Shown in pieces: positions 48,701 to 60,399 of a stretch of DNA of 64,000 nt. The translations under genes were made by a program, and so were the position numbers. This stretch comes from Spirodela intermedia (Eukaryota > Streptophyta > Magnoliopsida > Alismatales > Araceae), in the NCBI GenBank assembly GCA_902729315.2, contig LR746276.1, positions 2,958,169 to 3,022,168 of the forward strand. Direction: 5' to 3'. Numbering within the stretch: the stretch's first letter is position 1; every line of letters begins with the position of its first letter. The notes beneath the pieces are model-generated. The model ran no database searches and was not told the DNA's origin. It worked only from the letters and a program-made list of their open reading frames with translations.

Positions 48701-51700
48701 ACTATCATTTGCAGTGATTTTTTTTTTCCTGGGGGCTTTTTAATTATCTAAATGTGGATGGAGTTACTGACTGCATACCTGTGGCCGCCTGTCTGAAATT
48801 TGAGTAGAAGACAGAAAATGCCAGGCTGTTGAGTAGGTGACCCCAAAGAATCGTTTTTTTGGGAGGCTGGGAGCAAGATCCTATAATTAGTGTAGGAATT
48901 TCCCTTGGCAAACTGTATTTTAGTCAGTAACTCCAGTGTAGACGATGAGCAAGGCTTGGACATTATTAATATGGACCTGATGCATTGTTGTTTCTTTTTG
49001 GTGTACTTCAAAGCACATCTACATCATGGAGTTTTGTAGCCTTGAAGGAGGCTTCTTTCTGTGGACGTTGCATGCTGGTTATTTAAGGTTTTGGCTACCT
49101 TCCAAGCATCATAGGGAAGAGAAGGATAGGAAGAAGGAGAGAGAAGAACATTCAAGTTGATGTTTTATTTCCTGACTATGAAGGAGGCTTCTTTCTGTGG
49201 ACGTTGCACGCTGGTTATTTAAGGTTTTGGCTACCTTCCAAGCATCATAGAGAAGAGAAGGATAGGAAGAAGGAGAGAGAAAAACATTCAAGTTGATGTT
49301 TTATTTCCTGACTATGAAGGAGTGCTACAAACATCTACTATTCCTCCCTTATAGAGGCGAAAATTGCATTTTTTCTTGAAACTTTCTTTCCTTAAAGTAA
49401 GTGGATGGTTGACTAAGAATTGTTTTTTGAAGTTAACCCCTTACAATGTTAATGCTAGTAATTCTGAAGTAATGATCGGTTTGTGTTGTGAACAGTGGCA
49501 CAAACCCTAGGAGGATATGTGGCGGAAAAACTCAACTCACATTTGCATCATAGATGACTGTGATATGCAAGTAGTAGGGCCACAGAACAAGGAAACTACT
49601 TAACAACTAGGAAATTGACAAGTTAAGAAGTGAACCAAGAAACTAAGAAACGGTGGAACTAAGAACCAAACTCGTAATTATACGTTCTTTCCCACACGCC
49701 TCTCAAGTTTGTGAATATGCATTCTCCATTCCTAGCTTGGATACAATACTCTGAAAATACTTAACCCTTAGTAAGTACATCTGCAAGTTGGCTATGTGTA
49801 AACACACAAGGTGTATAAATCAATCCACTATCTAACTACTCCTTGAGGAAGTGTGTGTCAATCATGATGTGTTTTGTTTGATCGTGTTATGCTGTGTTGT
49901 GAGTTATGTTACTCACAGACTTGTTGTTTCAATAAAGTCTCATTGGGATAGCCCATTTAATCTTCAAGTCTTCTAAGATGATCTTCTACGAAAGTAGTTC
50001 CCATATATATTGAGCCGTTGTTCAGAATTCGGCCTCTACACTTGGCTGTGCTATCACATTCTAGTTTTTACTTCTCCACATCGCGAGATTTTTACCTAGA
50101 AAGGCAAAATCAGATGGTCTCCTATCAACCTATCAACCACATATCTTGCATAATTAGCTTCTATGTATGCCTTTTTCTGGTGTCTCTTTTAGATACTATT
50201 GCGCTTGGTGAGCTACCTACAGATGAACTTCCTTTTGACTGTTGATGAACTGGCTAATCAAACTGACTGCATATACCATTTCTGAACATGTATGAGATTG
50301 ATAATTTAGTCTTCCTACTAGGAGTTGATACATTTCCCTATCTACTACAACATACTTCTCTACCTTTCCAAGTTCCCTATGTACTTGTTGGTTTCCATGC
50401 GTTCTTGTCTGTTTCTTTTAGAAAATCTGTAACATATTTCTACTACCCTGCCTTCAAATTATTTCCATAACCTGGTGGGACCTTCATATAAATTTCTTCC
50501 TGTAGTTCACTATGCAAAAGTGTATATTCAACATCAGACTGCTGCAGCTCCCAACCATAACTAGCGGCTATTGACAAAAAAATTATGATAGTATTCATCT
50601 TCACAACCAGAACAAAAGTCTCCAAGCCCTTGGCTACCAACCTAGCCTTTGATCTCTCTATAAATTTATCTGCTTGATATTTCATTGTATAGACCCATTT
50701 ATAGCCTATGGATTGCTTTTTTGCTGGCAACCTTACTAACTCCCAAGTTTTGTTCTTTAATGCCCCCATCTCCTCATTCATAACTTGTTTCCATTCCTTA
50801 TTCGAAAAAGTCTCAAATAGGGTGGTAAGAATGAAAAATTGTTTAAACTAGCAAAGACAGTTCTATGAGATGGTGAACAATATTTAAAGGACAAGAAGTG
50901 TGAAAGAGGAGATAAATATTTTTTTGCACATTGCTTAGTCCATTTCCTAATTACAATGGGAAAATCATAATTATTATTGTGCATATGAGATTCGGTTTCA
51001 GCTTGCAATGGAGAATTAAAAATTGCTACCTCATTCTAAGTATCTAGCTTGGATTCTCGGATTTGCATAAATTAAGGAACAACTGTCTTCTTTCTTGAAA
51101 ACACCTTTCCTTTACCAGATCTCACATTTTAAAGGGTAGAATTCGAATTTTCTTGAGGGTTTTCTTGAGTTTCAAACTTGGGATTTGGCATGGAGTTATA
51201 TAGATTAAGGATCTGGTATGGAGTTGGATACATAGACAGAGGAACAGTATAAGATACAGGAATTGATGATAGATCAACTAATAAATTCTCATCCTTATCT
51301 TCATTGATTGGACTCTTCCCTTGAAGATAAGGTGGTGAAGTAAGATTCTTGTTCATTGAACGTGACATCCATTGAGACAGAACTTCTTTAATGGAGGGTG
51401 ATGACACTTATTCCTTTATGAGTTGGAGAATGGCCTACAAAGAGAGATTTTAATGCCTAGGATTTAATTTCCCCCCTATGTTGATCATGAACATGAGCAA
51501 ATGATACAGACCCAAATATCTTAGAGACAAGATTACTTATAAGTTTTAGGTTTGGATTGAATAATGACAATATTACCTTTGAACAGTTATATCCAAAACT
51601 CCAGAAGGCAGACAATATATGAGATGAGTGGCTATCACACCTGCTTCTCCCCAAAGGAATTTGGAATAGAGAGTTTTAGGTTACCTCAAGAATATGATCA

Positions 51701-54700
51701 TTTTTTCTTTCTGTTACTCTATTCTATTGGAAAGTTCGTAGTTTACATTTGATTGAAATAATCCTTCATATTATCTGACCTAAATCTTTTGACATCAGCC
51801 CCAAATTGGTTCTTAATCATGGAACAAAAGTTTGGGAGAATAGTACTGACATCAGATTTATTTTTGAACTGAAAAATTCAAGTAACGTGAGTATGATCAC
51901 CAATGAATAACACAAATCATCTGCTCCTAAAAACATTAGGAACTCTAGAGCCACAGATATCGCTATGAATTAGATAGAAAGGAATAGAACTTCTTGTATT
52001 AATGATAGGAAAAGATGCACATTTGTGTGTAGCAAGTTTGCACACGTCACAATGAAAATCTTCAACACTTAGGCCTTGAAATAAAGAAGGAAACATAATT
52101 CTAATAACCCTAAATGACTGGTGTTCAAGTCGGCAATGGTGAACCCAAACTCTCTCCTCATTGAATGAAAGAGGCTCAAAAGAATGAGATAATTTGCACT
52201 TAGCTAGTGTAGAAGATTTGAATCTGATCTGGTGTGCTGACAGGTAACCATAGCTCCCGTAGAGAGAAAAAAACTTCTCTTATTTGAGAAAAGGGGAAAC
52301 TCACATACAAAGGAAGCGGGTTCTGGTATTTATATCAGACCCCTGGAAGGTTCTAGACACACAGACATATGACTATAGAAAACTTAAGGTATACTAGACA
52401 GTATACTAGACACATCTCGACAGCAGCTAGGTTTGTCTGATTTGATGCTTCAAGATAGTGGAGTCTATCCGTTCTTTTGCATGTCTGGTCATCCTCCCCG
52501 AGTCCTTGCCATAAAATGCACAAGGATTTTGATCAAAAGACCATCGAGAAATGTAACTCTTGAGCAAAAATTTGGGTAGACAAGGTTTGTGGGCCATCTG
52601 GGACATGAAGAACATTTTCTAAGAGTAAAGGGTTGATTTAAAATTTCCTACACGTACTATAGTAGTCAAAGAACCTCAACTTTGGGAATTTTGCTATTGT
52701 TTGGCATAGGAGAGTATGGTTGGAAAAACATTTGATAAGTGGGTCATATGGTTGGTAGCTCCTGAATCAATGATCCAAGAATCAACAAAAATTGTCCCTG
52801 GGACATTTAATCCAATTGAGGATGAAACTCACCTGAATTGCCAATGATAGATCTCACCCTCTGGACCTCATGTTGGTTGTGACCAGCCAACTCCCTTGGC
52901 ACTGTTTCATTATGATATACTGTCATGACATGGGCTTGACCACTGTTCCTTTACTGCTCTCTTTTCTCTCCTCATTCTCGGCTCAGAGGTTTTTCATGGA
53001 GCTTCCAACATTTTTTGCGAGTATGATGTGCCTTCTTAGTGCAAGTGGACCACAGGGTATCCCTATGGTTACGATTCTGGGCCTTCACTTGTTCAGGTTT
53101 TCCACTCCCATCAACTTATGCTCTCTCTATGTTTGCGGCTGAAGTATTGCCACCTCTAGCCACCCTTGCCAAGCTGACCATGCCTTGTGGTTTGCGCATC
53201 GGACTTCTTCTTTCCTCTCCTCTAATCAGTGCCACCGCCTCATTAAGCATGAAACCTCCTCTTTGTTGAGAATCTGAATTTTCACTTGATCAGATTCTAG
53301 ATTACGCCTAACAAGAAAATTATACTGTCTTTCTCGATGAAATCTTTTAGGATTGCTACATCCTCAGTACATTTGGCTTTAATTACCCTATAATGATCAA
53401 GTTCTTGCCACAAAGCTTTCATCTGATTTGCATATTCTGTAACTGTTTTGCTTCCCTGTTTTTCAGCCATTGTCTTCACCTTTACTTCATAGATTTGACC
53501 TGCATCTCTAGCTTTAGAATGTGTATAATTTTAATTATCTATTATTCAAGCTTATAGATTCCGTTAATAATATCAGGACTCAAGTAATTAATTGTTTCAG
53601 TAGTAACGAGGGCTTTCTAATTCTGTTGAAATTTTAAGCATATGTAATATTTACAGATGTGAATAGCTTATTTTGACATTAATGTTTGTGGCATTATCTT
53701 CCTACAGATAATACAATATCTAGTAGAACGTAAAGCTGTAAACCATTTCAAGAGAAGTAAGATATAGACTTCATGTCAAGTATCAGATACAACTATTGAA
53801 CTGGAGTCCTACATCGTTGTGATGCTTATTTCTTATTTTTAATCGTTCATCAAGTAAGCTCTTTAGATTTTTTTTAAAGAAATTCTTCGGAGAACGTCCT
53901 CTGAGAAAGGGTTCTTTAACGTTTGTCGTCATTTGGCCGTTTTTATGAATTTGGTCTCGATTGAAGAACACTTTTTCCTTCCAAACACAAAATTGTCTAT
54001 CAAGAGTGTAGAAATTTCCATTATTTTCGCTAATGCGTGTGTTATAAATTCAAGAATCTGAACAACATAAATTGGAGTCATGCATCTTTTATGCATTGTT
54101 GTCTCCTAACGTATCAATGCTTTCATTCCTACAAGATTTTTTTGTAATCAAGTGCATTTTGCATGCAAACCTTCTTTCATGAATTTGCTTTCTGCAGGTT
54201 CCTGGAGAGCTTGCTGAATCGCCTACTCAAATTGTACCCTATATCCCTCCCCAAGCTCCATTTTGATGCAGAGTTCTCTGGATCCCCACCTATTGACCAT
54301 GTGTGGCTCATAGAAGAGAAGGAAGGATGTGCTACTAGATTAGAAAATGCTTCACTAAATAAAAAAAGGAAATATAAAAAGAAGACCATCTCAGGAAAGT
54401 CAGATATTAGTGGAAATCTCAGGCAGCGGACAATAGTTGATGCATTTGGAACAGGGGTTCTTGCAAGAGATCAAGTATCCAGCAAAGCTTCTTCCACAGT
54501 GTCATCTAGTGAACAGACATCACAGACAGCTGATGAGGAACCTCGTCCTAATCATCTGGGGATTATAGAAATGTCAGCAGTTCCAACAGTGTTGTATGCC
54601 CAGGAATCAAAATTCAGAGTCCTGCATGTGGACTGCATATCTATTCTCTCACTCTCTAAGGTACAAAGTTGCAGTCACCTAATTTAAGTTGCAGTAGTTG

Positions 54701-57700
54701 TGTCCGTACATTTTCCTCTATGAGAACCACCTAGTGTATTTTCTGGTATTACCTTCCTACAAGTCCCCATATTTGACAAAAGATTCAACTATAATATTTA
54801 TCTTAATGACCCAAACGGCCTATCTGGAATATTTGTCAAAATTCATGTTTGACCTTTAAATCTGGTCTTTCAGAATTAACGCCGTCCATTAAAAAGCTAT
54901 AAGGTTCATCCAGATACTTGGCATTTGGCCGTTTGAGGACAGTCAATGACAAATGTTTGTCTTTGTAGACCCCTCTGTTAGACATAAGTACATGGGGAAG
55001 GTATTTGCAATATTTTATGACAGAAAGCTCATTAATCTTGAAGACAGTACATTAAGCAGCAATGCTCAAATATGAACTTAAAAGTTGATGGGGTGTGTCT
55101 GCTTTTTAGCTGATGGCTTACTTTTTTGATATATGGATGTCTGAGCAGAGGAGAGTGAAAATTGTGCTAACAAAGTTATCCTGCATCTGATTAAGGTTAT
55201 GTTTATAATGCTACGGACTGTTTTACTTTTTGACTAGAAACACGGTTGAATATTGTAATGACTCAAGCCTAACTATGTTTCTAACAGCGGATTGAAAGCT
55301 CGTGTTGTTCTGATCCTACAGCGGAGGTGAAATCTTTCCCTCTTTTCTTTTCAAGTCGACGATTTCATTCAATCCATCTCCTTTTCATCTCTCGTTTGAT
55401 TTAATAAAGTTTTCCTAATGAACTATCAGTTATTCGTCCGTAACGTTAGAACAACATTGTACTTTCTTGTAAATATATTTTCTTATCCAAGTCTACCATA
55501 CTGATGCTTCCTCCATCATTACTAGTTGTGCTTGCATCTATATCTTCTCCGTGAACTTCACAGAAAACTTGATTGCTTATGTCCATCAAGCAAACCGTTT
55601 AAATCTTCACCCTCTGTTGAAGTATCAACTATACTCCACATGACAGCTACTGATTTTTTGGGGAAGGTCAGACAACTCTTTCCAAGCCTTAGGAAACATC
55701 TAGATGATGCTGTCTCTCTTCTGATGAACAGTAAGAAATAACCATGCTTTCTATTTAAGTAAATTTCTCCCAATTCAATGAGCACTACTATAGTCATTTT
55801 AATTGACGAGTTCATGTAGGACCTGAAACTTGCGAACAACATTGGAAGGATCAACATGCTTCTGCTGGGAACTTTGACTTGCCATATCTGGTGCTCTCGA
55901 ATGCTTCAGTTGGAAGCTTTGTCTGTCAAGAAGTCCTCTACTGCTATGGAAAGGTTTAATATGGCTCTGTTCTAACGGAATTTTATTATATAAAACATTT
56001 ATAATTCCCCTTGTTGATGCAGATGATGGATATTAGAGACCTGTTTGTTTATACAAGCATACCTGTCCTCAGGGACCTGCTAGAAGCTTTGCAGCCTACC
56101 CAGAGATCAGATGATTTCATTTTCGGCGTTCATCCATCTCCTGCTCCTGGAAACATAGATTATCTATATTGTGGTGCTTATTCATTTCTCGAAGGTGTTT
56201 TGAACACAGGTACTAGGTGTTTTATTTTTCAAACCATTTGATTTTATGAAACTTTGGTTTTCGAAAACCACTCCACTTATTGTGGTGATTTGATCCTGCA
56301 GCATGCCTGAACTCATTGAATCTTGCATTGGAAGTTTTGATTACCTTGGAATCACTTGTGAAATCAATTCCAAGGTTCCTCAAGTTGCTGGAAGGAAATG
56401 GCAAGAACATATCTATGATGTTCAATCAGGAAGTCTTTCCGTTGCTGCAAAGAAGACTCGGAGCCTCTGCATATAAGCTATTGGCTAACAACTGGACGAT
56501 GGAGGACCATGAAAATCCCTGGAAGGATAAAGTAAGGGCTATCATCAGAAACGTTCAGGGTCGTCTGCTTCAACCTATTATTGTTGAAAACATATCTGAT
56601 GATGATATCGCTTGCATTCTTTTTTTCCCATTTGTGACAAGGGATTTCTCTCCTTCCAGGGGGACATATTACCTAGGATAATTCATATTTACTTGAGAAA
56701 CGCTGAGTCAACAACCACGGCACTGGTTGAGTTGGCCTGCTCAATCTTGCCACAGGTAAATTTGATAGTGTATGATAACATTCTCTTCTGTTTAATAGCT
56801 CTACCTACTGCTAGTTTCTTACTTGCACACCGTGCTAAAGCAGTGGCATTCGCCAGTTTATACCGGTAGATAAAAAGGAAACGGATCTTCCTTGTAGGCT
56901 CCCCTTTGCAGATCTAAAAGCAAAGAAGAAACAGCTCCTGGCTTCCCAACAATATGCCCTGCGACATTTGTGGTCTGGTACAGGACATTGGTGAGCGATT
57001 GCCATCTTAACAACAATATAGCATCTAGTTTGTTCTGTGAACTAACGAAAGTTTGGTTCATGGTGCAGCATGAAGAAAACATTGCTGTCCTAGAAAACTT
57101 GGTATGTTATTGCAGCTTTTCTTTGTGGTGTCGGGTAGCAGATTATATGAAATTACCTTTTCTTAGTGTAACTTTTTTATCTTTCAGACCAAGGGAATTA
57201 TTTTCCCAAAGAACAGAAAAGAAATTCCGCCAGAAAATGCAAAAGATGTCTTCTGGAAGCTCCAGCAGTCTGTTGACGTGGTTGTATCATTAGTCCATAT
57301 GTGCAAGATTCATGACAAGGTGGGACCCCGCCTCTGTTTCTCTTCTTCTTGACAATCCCAGCCGTTTGAAATGGCGAAATGTCTCATATGAACCGAGTTA
57401 TCATTAAACTCATTCAGGAATAATGTCTTAAAGGATCTCCTTGTGTTGGCTGATCTGTTCCTAAAGCATCTGAAATAATTTTGATGAGCTTTTACCGATT
57501 GATTTCACATTCCTGCGGCATCCTATGGGCATAACTTTTGAGATATATCATACGGGCAAATCCTGTGATGGATTTGCATGATTAAGGAATTTACAGGATG
57601 AAATAATTTATTTCACAGGTGAGTGTGCATGCCCTGGCAGTCAAGTACGGAGGAAAGTTCGTGGACATTTTTCTCAAATGTAAGTGGAATTTGGATTTCT

Positions 57701-58594
57701 TTTTTTTCTTTTTCTTTCTAGTGATTCCTAAATGTGTACTAATGGAAGGAGATTCCTTCAGCCTTTGATTTCTTAGAGGCCCATTTTCAGCTGTACAAGG
57801 ATATTGTAATCCAAATGGTATGCGATTTCTCGTCTGAGTCTCAGTTGAGATGATTTCCTTTCCTTCCTAATATTTCAGTTCACAGTTCAAATCTCAAATC
57901 TATTGCAGGTGAAGGAGCTCCAAAAGGCAACTCGGACGATCCAAATACTGTGCTCTGAAGCTAAAGTGAGCTTGAACAGAGCCTCTCTCTTTCGTTGACT
58001 TTTTTTTCTTGGGCTGATACTCGGATTGTTGAAAATTATGGTTCTGCTAAAAATATGTTCCAATGCTTTCTTTCCATAGAGGGGTGCAAAACGTACGATG
58101 GTCACTTGCAGGGTTCCTGCTGCAAAAAGGTCAATGGAGCGTTTCCTCTTTCGCGTTAAGGCCATGCTTCATAATACCTCAAATGGATGCTCCTTTTGGA
58201 TGGGTTCGTCTGAAGCCATTGACTCTCTCCCGCATCTCTTATTCCAAAGATCTGATATACCTAAATTATTACAGCATTTCTCTCCCGCTCTCTATTTTCT
58301 GTAAGAGAACTGAGGGCAGGAGCTTTGACTCTTGAGGGTGTCAACGTCATTGACCTCGTCGTCTGAATATGCTTCAGACGCTCTTGTATTAATAATTCCA
58401 GTCCTCGTGTGGCAGGGAATCTGAAGCACAAGGGCCTGCTTGGTCAGGTTGTGAGCTCGCAACTGTGCGCCAATGAGGATGAAGATGGAGATGAAGGTGG
58501 AGATGGCGATGGTGAGGCTGCTCCCGAGTTGCTAGAGGCTGACGCTGGGGATTCAGTCGCAGAAGGCAGTGAGCAGGGCGAGGAAACGGAATGA
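39753..58594 (+). CDS. FANCD2: Fanconi anaemia group D2 protein homologue
   Basis: FANCD2 pairs with FANCI on DNA in interstrand crosslink repair, and also acts in meiotic recombination in plants. Exons 1-16: 39753-40198, 40300-40777, 40888-41142, 41222-41434, 41533-41664, 41888-42017, 42118-42164, 42244-42345, 42484-42570, 43066-43208, 43340-43434, 43555-43639, 43737-43788, 43871-43951, 46410-46505, 46619-46722. Exons 17-31: 54198-54660, 55288-55326, 55526-55730, 55820-55953, 56023-56209, 56302-56531, 56660-56755, 56898-56990, 57069-57101, 57188-57319, 57619-57679, 57762-57817, 57909-57965, 58080-58203, 58416-58594. Together 4635 bases, exactly 1545 codons (1544 residues; human about 1450). 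Conserved segments include LADAGCTL, KFRRRLE, EIIGSLPEIIGD, SCIRTVDAEHLPDLLRFLL, KKKIVDGCIQE and HKGLLGQVVSSQ. The N-terminus has an eight-proline run and the C-terminus an acidic tail. A basic NKKRKYKKKT near residue 900 may be a nuclear signal. Confidence 0.93.
43952..46409 (+). other. FANCD2 intron 14, possible old transposon
   Basis: A 2.46-kb GT-AG intron. The segment 44700-45950 differs in texture from the rest and includes GC-richer patches at about 44700-44880 and 45300-45420. Near 45680-45780 there is an LTR- or SINE-like phrase around GGATCCACTTAAAATCTAATATAACGG (a GGATCC-containing phrase also occurs about 40 bases upstream). No coding motif was recognised, so this is only a suspicion of inserted DNA. 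Confidence 0.3.
46723..49043 (+). other. Left part of FANCD2 intron 16
   Basis: About 2.3 kb of AT-rich intron after the GT donor at 46723. Only short open frames, none with a recognisable domain. Confidence 0.55.
49044..49315. repeat. 136-bp tandem duplication in FANCD2 intron 16
   Basis: Two consecutive copies, 49044-49179 and 49180-49315, each starting GAAGGAGGCTTCTTTCTGTG and ending CTGACTAT. I count three differences, all transitions (T/C, G/A, G/A), so about 98% identity. A third copy begins with GAAGGAG only and then diverges. Confidence 0.95.
49490..53510 (-). mobile_element. Decayed Ty1/copia retrotransposon in FANCD2 intron 16, antisense
   Basis: Minus-strand copia polyprotein remains in the correct order, with frameshifts and stops. 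Gag at 53479-53297 (TVTEYANQMKALWQELDHYR, AILKDFIEKD). Protease at about 52760-52700 (SWIIDSGATNHMTH). The segment before integrase at 52615-52427. GAG-pre-integrase and integrase at about 52290-51460 (HSDICGS, FRSDNMKDYFNQ, HDQHRGEIKS). Reverse transcriptase at 50781-50443 (MNEEMGALKNKTWELV, GYKWVYTMKY, SDVEYTLLHSEL, YMKVPPGYG). RNase H at about 50250-49780, with an NSAEAEYRA-like region degraded and TTQHNTIKQ recognisable. The stretch 49490-49780 may be the 3' LTR. I did not find a 5' LTR or primer-binding site upstream of gag, so that end is probably lost. Confidence 0.88.
53511..54197 (+). other. Right part of FANCD2 intron 16
   Basis: AT-rich intron sequence between the copia gag remnant and the acceptor of exon 17 (TTTCTGCAG at 54197). 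No gene and no LTR were recognised. Confidence 0.5.
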
Positions 58595-59028
58595 AGAGTT
58601 GTTAGATTTGGGCGCCTGAGGTCAACCTGCTCTTCCGCGAGCTACCAAGCAGGAAAAAAGTTTAAACCCCCATGCCCATCAAAAGCTTGGCCTGCAGAGG
58701 ATCTATCTGTAGATTGCTAAATTGGGAGACCTCAAGGAAGAATTTGACCTCTATTTTACTTGCTTTATGTGGGCTGTCTATAACTGGTGGGGCGGTCTGT
58801 CAGCAAATTTCGTCACGCTTCTGCATGCGTTGACTTTCAGGTTCTTGGTTGATGGGCGAGAAAATTAGAAGTCAGCCGCGTTGTGGGCAGGGCCCAATGC
58901 CCGAACAACGAAATCATACATTCATAATCTTACGTCTTGAATTGAAACAACTGGACAGGGGATAAATGGGGGAAAAAAGAGGAATGCGTACGGAGGATGC
59001 CCATCTACCGGTGCGCAGCTCTGGCTGC
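58595..59028. other. Convergent 3' region of FANCD2 and the OEP7-like gene
   Basis: Only 434 bases separate the two stop codons, which face each other. Both 3' UTRs must lie here, and their transcripts may overlap. It contains the first copy of the 40-bp direct repeat (58728-58767). No separate gene. Confidence 0.55.
58728..58767 (+). repeat. 40-bp direct repeat, copy 1
   Basis: Exact copy of 59936-59975 (begins GACCTCAAGGAAG, ends ACTTGCTTTA). Flanking bases on both sides do not match, so the border is sharp. Confidence 0.95.
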
Positions 59029-59250
59029 CTAGGCAGAGGTGGCGGCGCACGGCGGCGGTGGTGTGTGTGGGCCATTGAGGAGGGCCCGCTCGGCGTCGTC
59101 GTCGGGGTCGTAGCTGGGGTCGAGGGCGTGGTCGATGGCGGCGCGGCCGCTGTCGAGACAAGGTTTGCAGGCGATCTCGATGGTGATCCAGCCCAGGATC
59201 ACCGCCGCGATGACCACCAGGGCGCTGACTATCGCCGCCATCGCCGCCAA
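59029..59250 (-). CDS. Small OEP7-like chloroplast outer-envelope membrane protein
   Basis: A 73-residue protein with one predicted membrane helix at about residues 6-27 (IVSALVVIAAVILGW). It is followed by TIEIACKPCLDSGRAAID and an acidic YDPDDD. This matches the order seen in Arabidopsis OEP7: helix ending GWLAIEIAFKP, then a short basic segment, then DPDD. OEP7 is a signal-anchored protein of the plastid outer envelope with no known enzymatic activity. Here the tail is Pro-rich (GPHTPPPPCAATSA). The start is the first ATG (59250); a second ATG three codons later is also possible. The codons are much more GC-rich than the flanking DNA. The assignment rests on a short similarity from memory. 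Confidence 0.65.
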   Translation of the reverse strand: MAAMAAIVSALVVIAAVILGWITIEIACKPCLDSGRAAIDHALDPSYDPDDDAERALLNGPHTPPPPCAATSA

Positions 59251-60399
59251 ATTAAAAGTCAGCCGCAGACTCTTCTCTTCTCCGCGTCTACCACCCCGTC
59301 GATCTGTAGGGAAGCGGTCCGCTCCACTTGCCGCACTGCTCGGTACGGTCTTAGCGGGTGGGGGGGGGGAGGGACTTGGGACTGCTTAGGCTCTTTCTTA
59401 CTAATCGGATCTTCGAGGTAAGAAAAGACGGAAACTTTTAAACAAGCGCGAAAAGACCCAAGGGCTTGCTCCATTTCCCATCTTCTACCCACCCAACTCG
59501 CTACTGGAGGACGTACGAAGAAATCGACACAAGGTGGCATAGGTGCGTGAGGAACGTCTTCCGCCGTTGTGGTCTCCGAATTCGACGTTGACCGTTCTCG
59601 TCCCGGACCAACGCAAGCAACGTCTTGTTTGAAGTTCCTCGGAATCACCCCTTCGGCATTCCTAAGCCTTCATGTGAATTATGAAGGTATTTATCTGATT
59701 ATTGGAGAGCGAAACCATGCCTACAGTGACTTATCTATATATATATCCAAAATCCTTGGACTTTGAAGCCCTTCGAAAAGATGACAAGGGCGCAACTGTG
59801 CGACCTGGTTTCTTTGCTTCTCTACGAGTTTCTAATCTGTTAGATAGGGACTCAGATTAGTTTAACTTTTTGTTTCATTTGCATCCTACTATTTTCTCTA
59901 AAATTTTGACTTCTTGAGAATTTCTTAACTCTTATGACCTCAAGGAAGAATTTGACCTCTATTTTACTTGCTTTACTCATTTATTTATTTTTGCATAATG
60001 GAATATGATATGTAAATTTGATTTGTTTTTCTACATTCCTTTCTCTAGGCTATCCTACATATCATATTTCCTCTTTATCAATGTATCTATGCTGGGTTCC
60101 TATTATGTCATTTAACTTTCATTGACTATTCTAGAATTTTAGAAAATAGGTTTTCAAATTTTCTTTGCCTCTCTACTAATTTTTTTCTCTGGTGGCAGAT
60201 ATTTAAGCATAGCTATGTCTCTTGAGGTTTTATAGTTGTAATTTCGACTGAATTTTTTCATTTTACAGTTCATTAATTTTGAATTTTCAAGTACTTTTTA
60301 TTTGAGTCAAATTCTTTAGACATGGTTTTCATTTAATCTTTCAACTCCTTGATCTCGTTTTTGGATCTTTCATGCCTTGTGTTTTCTACTGTAAGACAT
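59251..60399. other. Promoter side of the OEP7-like gene and AT-rich DNA
   Basis: To about 59680 the sequence is GC-rich and probably holds the leader and promoter of the minus-strand OEP7-like gene. Beyond that it turns AT-rich, with the second copy of the 40-bp repeat at 59936-59975. No gene was recognised. Confidence 0.5.
59936..59975 (+). repeat. 40-bp direct repeat, copy 2
   Basis: Exact copy of 58728-58767, 1208 bases away and in the same orientation. The pair brackets the whole OEP7-like gene. Confidence 0.95.

Noticed and set aside
50018-50470. Plus-strand open frames within 50018-53269
   Set aside because: These are antisense to the copia polyprotein on the minus strand.
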